From Nageia nagi (Eukaryota; Pinophyta), in assembly GCA_050084985.1 (NCBI GenBank), contig JBITNC010000001.1, positions 82,708,001 to 82,772,000 of the forward strand: 64,000 nt of DNA, given 5' to 3'. The notes under the pieces are model-generated. The model made no database searches. It worked only from the letters and a program-made list of their open reading frames with translations, and had not been told where the DNA came from. Shown here piece after piece: positions 56,531 to 64,000 of this stretch (position 1 is its first letter; every line of letters begins with the position of its first letter). The translations under genes were made by a program, and so were the position numbers.

Positions 56531-59270
56531 GATAAATGCATTTACATTTATATTGTAGTTTCTTATTTAATTATATTTCTTTATTGCAAATCATTATTTA
56601 GAGTCTACAATTTTTATAATATTATATTGCAAATTATGTAATACAATCATCATAACATGTTGTATCATGTGTGTTACTTTCATAATCCAATATTATGTGT
56701 TGTTTTGTTTTATGTGTTGCATTCATAATTTCATGTTGTGTATCTTGTGTTACATTATATGCTATATTTGGGTATCATGATCTAGCACCAATATAGGAAT
56801 CAATACCTAAATTGAATGAAATGATAGTAGTGTATATTTATAAGAATAATAACAATGATGATTATGTTAGTCCTCCAAAACCTATTGAGATCTTGTGCGA
56901 AAATGTATAACTTGAAAACCTTGAGCCCTATGTTGATGTATTGCATAAGGAAGAATTTCACATCCAAGATGTCAAGTGCATTTGAATGGTTCAATTTATG
57001 TTTTAATGTTAAAATTGATAAATCAAATACAGAAGAAAGAAAAAATGAAGAAAAGGCTAATTATAACAAAGAGGAATTGATTGATAGATAGTTGCATATA
57101 TCTATTTTGGAAAGTGAACCAAAAAAATGATTAGTCATCCAAAGAGTTCCAAATTAAGTGAGAAACACTTTAAAATATTCTAGATAATGAAACATTCAAT
57201 AAAGAATCCAAAGTGAAAAGTATAAAGTTATTGATTGTGTTTAAAAAAGTTTTTAAAAATATATATTAATTAGAATAGGTTTGTTTTCATGTTTAAGAGA
57301 AGAAAAAATCATTAAATAAAGAGAAGAATAAAATAAGAAAGATGAGCAAGTTGATCCATTAAGGAAAGTTATGCAAGAGAGATTTGTAATATAAAGAGTT
57401 TCAAATCAAAATATGAACATTTAAGAAAAGTTTGGAAGGTGGAGGATTTAGTAAGATATGTAGATATTAGCAACATGAAATAATTGATCATTTTGAAAAA
57501 GTAATGGAATAAGGTAGAAAAAATAGAGTATGACTACTTGAATGTTTAAAAGAGGAAGAAAGTATTGAGTATCAAGAAGAAATTCATAATAAGAGGCAAC
57601 AATAAAATAAGAAAATTGAAGGCGATAAAGAGAAAATCTTAAGATTTGTAGAAACGCATTGTAAAATAGAAGCATCAAGATATTAACAAAAATCAAAAAG
57701 GCATTTTAGAAATATGCAAATCAATAAAGGTTAATTTTAGGATACATTGATACATTATAAAGAAAAAATAGGTTGCAAAGAACTTCTAGTAGCAAAGAAA
57801 CCTTATTTTGATTGATGGGGATCATTGGACATCCCTTAATAACTCATGATATCTATTGAATTTCATGAATTATGTTTGAACCTTCATAATTTATTATACA
57901 TTGAAGTCCATTAATGTTACATAGTCTATATTTAAGTTCATCCTTTTTGTTTATCATTGTATGTTATTGCATGTCAATTGTTTTATGTTATGTCCTAAGT
58001 GAAAAAGTCTTAAGTGGTTATTTATTGATCATGAAGAAAAAGTCTTTTAGTTCTATTTAGAAAATCCATGATATTAGTTCTAGGTAGAAAAGTGAATTGA
58101 TAATTTTGTATAAGAGTTGAGAAATTATTTTTGAAATGGTTAGAATTTGAAAAACATTATCAAAGGTAAAAAATAGAAGAATCATTAGGTTTGATCATAT
58201 CAAAATCATAAATGGGTTCAATAACAAGGTTGTAGGCTAAATTTGAGGATATTTGGGCGTAGGAAGCCATGTGATGTTGCAGGGAGCATTTAATTTATTT
58301 GTTTTATAAATTAATTATTGTAGTATATATATAAAAAATATTCAATTTAAATAAAAATTATCTCAAAATTCATTCACAGTTAAAAGTTATGGCCTCCAAA
58401 AGTTAGTAGATTCTAAAAGTGCAAAATAGGTCTATTTCAACCATGATATTAGTAATTTTCTCTTAGAATTTGTTAAGTTTAGTTTTTCCATGTTGAATAC
58501 ATCAGTTAAACATTTTTAATTAAAAAAATTATCATCTAAATTATAGTTGTATAGTAAAAGTTATAATCTTCCATAAATGATAATTTTATTCAAAATGCAA
58601 GTTTGTAATAAGTGCAAAATTATCAAACGGAAAGTGAAAATCTTATCAAGGAAAACTTAAGGGTTGAATTCTCTAAGAAATAAAATGTTTAAAGTATTTC
58701 CTTATTGTTTTGATAATTATTTCTCATGATTTCAAATATTTTGGAGACGTTTTTAGGTTGAATAAAAAATTATGAAGAAGTTGCGAAGGCGACGAAACTC
58801 AAATTTTAAAGGCTAAAACTTTCAAGGTAAAATTTAGGTATGTATGTTTGATTTAAATAATTTTTATTTAGTTTTTAATATAATTGTTTTCTTTAAATTA
58901 ATATAAAAAATCGATAAAATTAAAAAAAATATTATTAAAATTTGAATTGCAAATCTTATGATAGTCATTTTTGATTGTTCTTGTTCTCCAAATTTGTATA
59001 GCTTGATAATCTATATAACTTGTCATTTCTTTGATATTATAAAATATGTTATGATTATATACAATATGAATAATACTTTTTTTTTTTTTTATGATGATTC
59101 TTTTGAGATGTATGCTTTTTGATTTGGAATGGGAATATGTTAAGTCTTTTATTACTAGGTTATGGTTATCATAACAAACCATTTTCATGACCAAGTATCC
59201 TAACATAGTGAATGAGATTGTTCTTATATGGTCCCGATAAATTATTATGTTTCCAATGATAGAATTGATA
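56531..59270. other. AT-rich DNA without recognisable gene
   Basis: The plus strand between 57000 and 57720 is rich in AAG/GAA and reads as broken lysine/glutamate-rich frames, perhaps a decayed retroelement gag. No family could be named. The rest shows nothing supportable. Confidence 0.35.
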
Positions 59271-60040
59271 GTGTTAACACCTAAAAATGAATTTTAATCT
59301 AATTAAAATACACCTTCTAGGTATTTGAAAGGATTTATTTAATTAAATAATTTGATACCCTTCTTACTGTACACATTTAACTACCTTTATATTTTCTAAT
59401 AATAGGTCAGCTCGAAGATAAGCCTAAGAAGGTGTCTTGGTACTTGTGCATCATAACCTCAAGGAAGAGCCTTAGTACTAGACATGCTATCTATAAAGGT
59501 GGAAGGGTTGTCCATGAGAAACCATGACATGATCCAAAATCCTTGATAGGTGGTAATATACTTAATACTATTGATCAATGTCTCTTGAAGCCACCTATCA
59601 TGTCTAGATTTTGTTACACTATGAGTTTTGCATTCCTATGATCTTTCAAACCAATTGTACCTAATATTTTGAGCTTTGAAGGAGTATCAATAATAACAAA
59701 TGTAACTTTGAAGATTTATAGAAAAAATGTTTGGCGACGATGTTGGGTTCCTAGCGATGATTTTGGGTGGATGATGGATTGGTGGCTCCATTTTATGGAG
59801 AATCTTGTTGTCGACCTCTATGAGTTAGGTGTTGCCTTTAATTATCATGATAGGTAAAGTAAAAATGTTTGTATCTTCATTAATCTAGGTTTGATAGGTT
59901 AAGGTCAATTAGGTTAATTGTGATCATTTTCACCTTTCATATTATTGCTATTCTAATGCAATTTCTTCATTATTCGATATAATTGAATATCTTAAGTAAG
60001 CTTAATAAATTATTATTTTGGTTATAACAATTTGTGAATC
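59271..60040 (+). mobile_element. Probable LTR with tip hairpin
   Basis: TGTTAACACCTAAAAATG starts at 59273 and is related to the sequence at 11188. ACCTA (59279-59283) pairs with TAGGT (59318-59322), and ATTTTAAT (59291-59298) pairs with ATTAAAAT (59302-59309). The shared CTAAGAAGGTGT box follows near 59427. The end, perhaps near TTATAACA at about 60030, is uncertain. Confidence 0.4.
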
Positions 60041-60330
60041 CAACTTTTCTTTGACACATCACTTTATCCTTCACTAGTTGCACTAATAACCTTAGATTTT
60101 TTGGATAGGAATGATATTGTATTTCGAGTGTTTCAAATATGAAGCTTGCTCAATTTCTTCCCATGATTAATAGCTTTGATGATATTACAAAGGTTAATTT
60201 GAAGATGATGCTTTATGGTGTTGATGATAGAAGTGAGGGCTCTAATGTTGGTGGAAATAATAGTTCACTTGAATTTTATGCTACCAGATCTAGGGATTTA
60301 AGCCAGTTATGTGATGAAATTTGAAATGCT
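60041..60330. other. No gene recognised
   Basis: Short spacer with an open frame (60139-60324, 61 codons) that has no known motif. It is probably decayed internal element sequence. Confidence 0.3.
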
Positions 60331-60767
60331 TATTGGAATGCATCACTAGATACCTTAGGTATTTAAGTGAATATGATAATGTAACTTGTCCTACATTCCA
60401 TTTCATGAGCATGCCTCTTGGGTAAAAGGGAATAGCATGTCATGCCTTTGTACAATGATGAAAAGGATGATCTAAAGGGGGATTTTGGCCTATAAATAGA
60501 AAGCCTTCTCTTTGAGATTACTCATCAATTTGCGAAGAAAAGTTATGCTTTAAGATAGTGATTAGAAGATGAAGTTAGGAGGATTATAAGAGAGTTGTCT
60601 TTTTGAATGAAGTAAGATCTTGTTAATGGATGTACTTCTAGTTGGAGAAACCATTTTATATCTTGAGTCACTTTGTGAGATTGTTCTATACTTGAGTATT
60701 GATATTAGTGAGCTTCCATGTGATCTTAGTAGTATAAGATTGTTTTCTTTATAGTTCAAATCTTTCA
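60331..60767 (+). mobile_element. 5' LTR, family 2 (about 437 bp)
   Basis: The sequence is homologous to the solo LTRs at 20045-20550 and 24660-25142, in the opposite orientation. It has CCTATAAATAGAAAGCC (about 60489) as the promoter and the shared hairpin at 60625-60655 with paired changes. The expected TG start is mutated. It ends CTTTCA at 60767 and is followed by a primer site, so it is a 5' LTR. Confidence 0.85.
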
Positions 60768-60769
60768 TT

Positions 60770-60781
60770 TGGTATCAAAGC
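60770..60781 (+). promoter_or_regulatory. tRNA-Met primer binding site
   Basis: TGGTATCAAAGC differs by one base from the standard copia primer site and lies two bases after the LTR end. It identifies family 2 LTRs as Ty1/copia-like. Confidence 0.88.
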
Positions 60782-63209
60782 TTGGTGTTGAAGCTCTTCT
60801 TCAACATTTTGGTGCTCTACTTTTCTCATCCTACAACCTTGTTGATGTAAAAAAATTTAGAAGGTATAACCTCCTCTTTTTTTTGGATTATTTCATTAGG
60901 ATCCTAACATATTTTTGAGATGTGTTAGTTTCTTTTTTAGCAAAATATGATTAAAATAGAAATATAATGCAATTTTTTCTTATACTAACCTCTTATGTTA
61001 GTTGCAATTATTTTTTCAAAATTAATTAATACTTTGATTATTTACAATTTAAAATGATAGTATACAAAAATTATATATATATATATTTTAAAAATATACT
61101 ATATCTTTAATGGAAGAGATTTTTTTTACACTCTATAAAACTATTGTTTTTATTTTTTAAAGAATATTACATTTTTCTACAAAAATATATATACATTTTT
61201 TTTTATTACATTAAGATTATGTAAAAATATTAAATAAAGTTACATTTCCTTTACAAAAATTATTTAATTTTTTTTGTATAGATCTTTCATCTCCTTTACA
61301 ACTTTTATTTACATAGTATCTTACAAGGGGTGGCGGCGGTGGTGTTAATCGGCCAAACCCCTTAATTCTCTCCTCCATACACTCGACCCTCTTCCTGAGT
61401 GGTCTCTCTTATCCAAACAAAAGGAGGTCGCGCAGGAAAAACTAAGTGCGTTAAGAAGGGAGAGGGGGATTTCCTTTATTTCTCGGTGGATGACCTTACG
61501 TTTCCATTAAATGAAGTCCTTGTTTTGTTTATATCATTATTTTTTTTGTGTATTCTTTGACAAACAACTTATTATTATTATTTTTTTTCTTCTCTTTAAT
61601 GAACTTGACATGGAGTGAAGTAAGGATTAAAATTAAGTTTTTAATGTCTTACAAGTAATCATTTTTTTCAAATATTTAATGCTTGAAAGTTGTGGATGAA
61701 CAATTTTTTAGAGAATACTTTTTAAATATCTAAAAGTATTATTACTTTATCTAATTGCATTATGTAAGTATCTTTTAATATTTTTTTTTTACTTATATAT
61801 ATATTTTAAAGTAAAAATGAAGGAATTTTTTGAAGTATTTTTTTTAAGAGAAGGTAATCTTGTGGAGGTTATTTTTACAATGATGAAAAATATTTTCTTT
61901 AGTGTCAAAGTTAAAAATATTTTTTAAACTTGACATTAAGATAATTCTTAAGTGGTACTTTATATTTTTCCAATACCTAGAAGCTAAAATTTCTTTTAAG
62001 AATGCAATTTTTTTACCTTCATAAATACTTAAGTATTTTTTTAAGAAAACTAGCATTTTTTTAAGATCATGTTGCTTTCAGATCAATTTTAAGTAAAAAA
62101 TAGAGATGTTTTTATTCTTTACTTAAAAGTTTTCTTTAGATCCTTTACATTTTCTTTAAGTCTTTTATGCAAACTATGGAAATGATGCATATTTTTTAGA
62201 AACGTTTATGGAAATGAGGTAATGATGTATGTTCATTACTTAGAATCTTTTGCAAACTATGGAAATGATGCATGTTTATACAAAGTTAAGATTGAACTTG
62301 TACAAAATACGGAATTATATAAATATATCCTTTAAGGGTTAGTAAACAAAACCCATTGGATTCTTAGATTCCAATCTTATTGGTCGATGATGTATCTTTT
62401 TACATGCTTTACTTTATATTTTGCAACTTTGCTTTGTTTATGTAAAAATCGTAAACATTGAAATGTGCAACCCCTTAAAATGAATACATTCGTACATACA
62501 TTTTGCAATATGACTTATTTGAGGAGCCATGAGATGAGGATAAGCAGATTGGAATTTTCAATCTAACAATCTAAATGGTGAAAAGTTTGTACTTCTTAAT
62601 TACCTTTAAGTCCTCTATTGGTCTAAATATAACTCCAATAGGTGGACAAGCATATATGTAGTGATACCACATATCTGCACGTCCATTTAGAGATTATCTT
62701 GATAACTTAGAAGGATAATTTGAAACCTAATCAAGATTAATAATTTAGTCAATCCAACATATATCACAATTTTAAAAAATAGTAGGTACTCCTTGTGAGA
62801 GTATATTACTACCCAAGCCAAACTAGTTGAGGATTGGTAGTACTTGGGCTCCACTTTATAAGCATTCAAGTGAAAGCTTAATTTTAAATAAAAAAATAAA
62901 TCTCAACATTATCTCTCTACATTTATGGTACTTGATGATGATAAAAGTGTTGGATACATGAGACATATATTTGAGTTGTAAACATTTGCACATGTGAATT
63001 TTATTTAACAAATTAAGTATGTTCTTTTATTAAATTTAACATGTATGATTGATTTACTTGAATAAATCTAAAATATTTATAGATGTTAAAATATTATTCT
63101 AGACCACATGCTTACAAAGGTTAACATTTTCACATTCTTGTGTAGCAAATGAGATACACCTTTTGACCTAAGCACATTTTCGATAGTTTCAACTTTGGTA
63201 TTTGTCAAC
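60782..63209. other. Spacer between primer site and gag
   Basis: Very AT-rich, 2.4 kb, where a normal copia element has at most a few hundred bases before gag. It includes the GC-rich patch at 61325-61480. An unrecognised insertion is the likely explanation; no ends were found. Confidence 0.4.
61325..61480. other. GC-rich island in AT-rich DNA
   Basis: GGGGTGGCGGCGGTGG opens about 150 bp that are much richer in G and C than the surrounding kilobases. The patch contains pyrimidine-rich runs (CTCTCCTCC, CCCTCTTCC) typical of plant 5' leaders. No clear open frame follows. Confidence 0.4.
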
Positions 63210-64000
63210 CTCGAATGAGAGCTGAATTGCAGGTAAAGAAGTTTTGGTAAATAGTTAATGAAAACCTTATTGCTCTTACAAATGAGAAGGCACTTAAAGC
63301 ATTCAATATGAAGAATGACTTAGTAACCTTCATGACATTCCATGCAATGTTAGATGAAGTGCTCCTTATGATTTCATCTTCAACCTCAACAAAGAAAGCT
63401 TGGGATAAGATTAAAAAAATTTACCTTAAATCTAAATTTTCAAGAAGGTTCATTATTTTTCAAAAGTTGCTTCAATCTCGTCAAGAGAAAGATGAAAATG
63501 TTACCATCTACTTGAATAAAATTATTGACCTTAGAACCTAACTTGTTGCTTGTGGATGCAATTGGATCAATGATGAGTTCATGGTCTTCATCATTTTCCA
63601 AAGCCTTTCCTCAAATTTTAGTAATTTTATGACTATAATTGAGACTAAGCTTGATGATTAAGAAGAAGTTTTCTCCCTTGAGAATCTTTCTAGGCTCCTT
63701 CTGAAGCATGAGAAAACTCTTAATAAAAAGATGTTGATCTCTTTTTTAAAGGATAATAGTGTTACTTTAAAAGAAACCAAAACTCTTTTTAAGAAGAAAT
63801 TCAATCATCAAAAGAAATATTATCCTTTTTCTTTCAAGAAGTTTAAGAAAAGGTTCAATAACAATATTCACAACTACTTCAAGCAAAAATATGGAAAAGG
63901 TAAGGTAAGCAAATCAAATTCTAAAGCAAAGTTTGATAGAGATTGTAACTTTTATAGCATCCATATTCAAAAAGAATTTGATTGCTATAAAAAAGAAGAA
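63210..64000 (+). pseudogene. Ty1/copia gag remnant, running off the window
   Basis: MKNDLVTFMTFHAMLDEVLL (63308 on), STKKAWDKIKKIYLKSKFSR, LLQSRQEKDENVTIYLNKI, and after a stop at 63539 FIIFQSLSSNFSNFMTIIE and FSLENLSRLLLKHEKTLNK give a UBN2-type copia gag. At 63947-63980, CNFYSIHIQKEFDC matches the position of the CCHC knuckle, with the second cysteine lost. It probably belongs with the 5' LTR at 60331. The polymerase part would lie beyond the window. Confidence 0.85.

Noticed and set aside
59669-59857. 62-codon tryptophan-rich plus-strand frame
   Set aside because: It is isolated, lies inside a presumed LTR and matches no family I know.

Overview
The window looks like nuclear DNA of a large-genome seed plant, most likely a gymnosperm (conifer-like). 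The reasons are: about two thirds A+T, two recognisable host genes in 64 kb, one host gene with introns of 3.9 and 11.7 kb, and nearly everything else consisting of old, nested, mutated retrotransposons. No bacterial operon, tRNA or rRNA gene is visible. The species is an inference, not a reading.

Host genes. (1) At 3502-4817 (+) lie three exons of the chloroplast thylakoid lumen pentapeptide-repeat protein TL17 (17.4 kDa class); the first exon with the transit peptide was not found. (2) At 32404-48516 (+) lies a three-exon gene for a predicted 179-residue nuclear protein of unknown function. Its splice phases agree perfectly. Its introns hold a 1.4 kb solo LTR (intron 1) and an antisense decayed ORF, a Ty1/copia element with another solo LTR inside it, and a small hAT-type element (intron 2).

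Mobile DNA, left to right. 1.4-2.2 kb: LINE ORF1 remnant (-). 5.9-8.9 kb: LINE reverse transcriptase remnant (-) with a 423-bp tandem duplication upstream. 12.1-16.2 kb: L1-like LINE (+) whose reverse transcriptase core is deleted and which is split by a solo LTR with a perfect 5-bp target duplication. 16.8-19.3 kb: decayed copy of an unknown repetitive ORF, then a retropepsin fragment. 20.0 and 24.7 kb: two solo LTRs of one family. 23.2-24.05 kb: LINE C-terminal fragment (-). 25.2-30.3 kb: Ty3/gypsy derivative (-) carrying only gag and protease, its left LTR split by another element. 38.3-45.3 kb: Ty1/copia (+). 49.3-56 kb: Ty3/gypsy chromovirus-like element (+) with dead catalytic sites. 60.3 kb to the end: 5' part of a Ty1/copia element (+).

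The least explained signals are structural rather than coding: a run of five hairpins with compensatory base changes just upstream of an LTR (25.7-26.0 kb), a 9-bp motif repeated about every 20-21 bp with unrelated spacers inside a solo LTR (41.4-41.7 kb), a covarying hairpin shared by five LTRs, hairpins at the tips of several LTRs, and an unnamed repetitive ORF family present in two decayed copies. All alignments were made by eye; no search or folding program was run.
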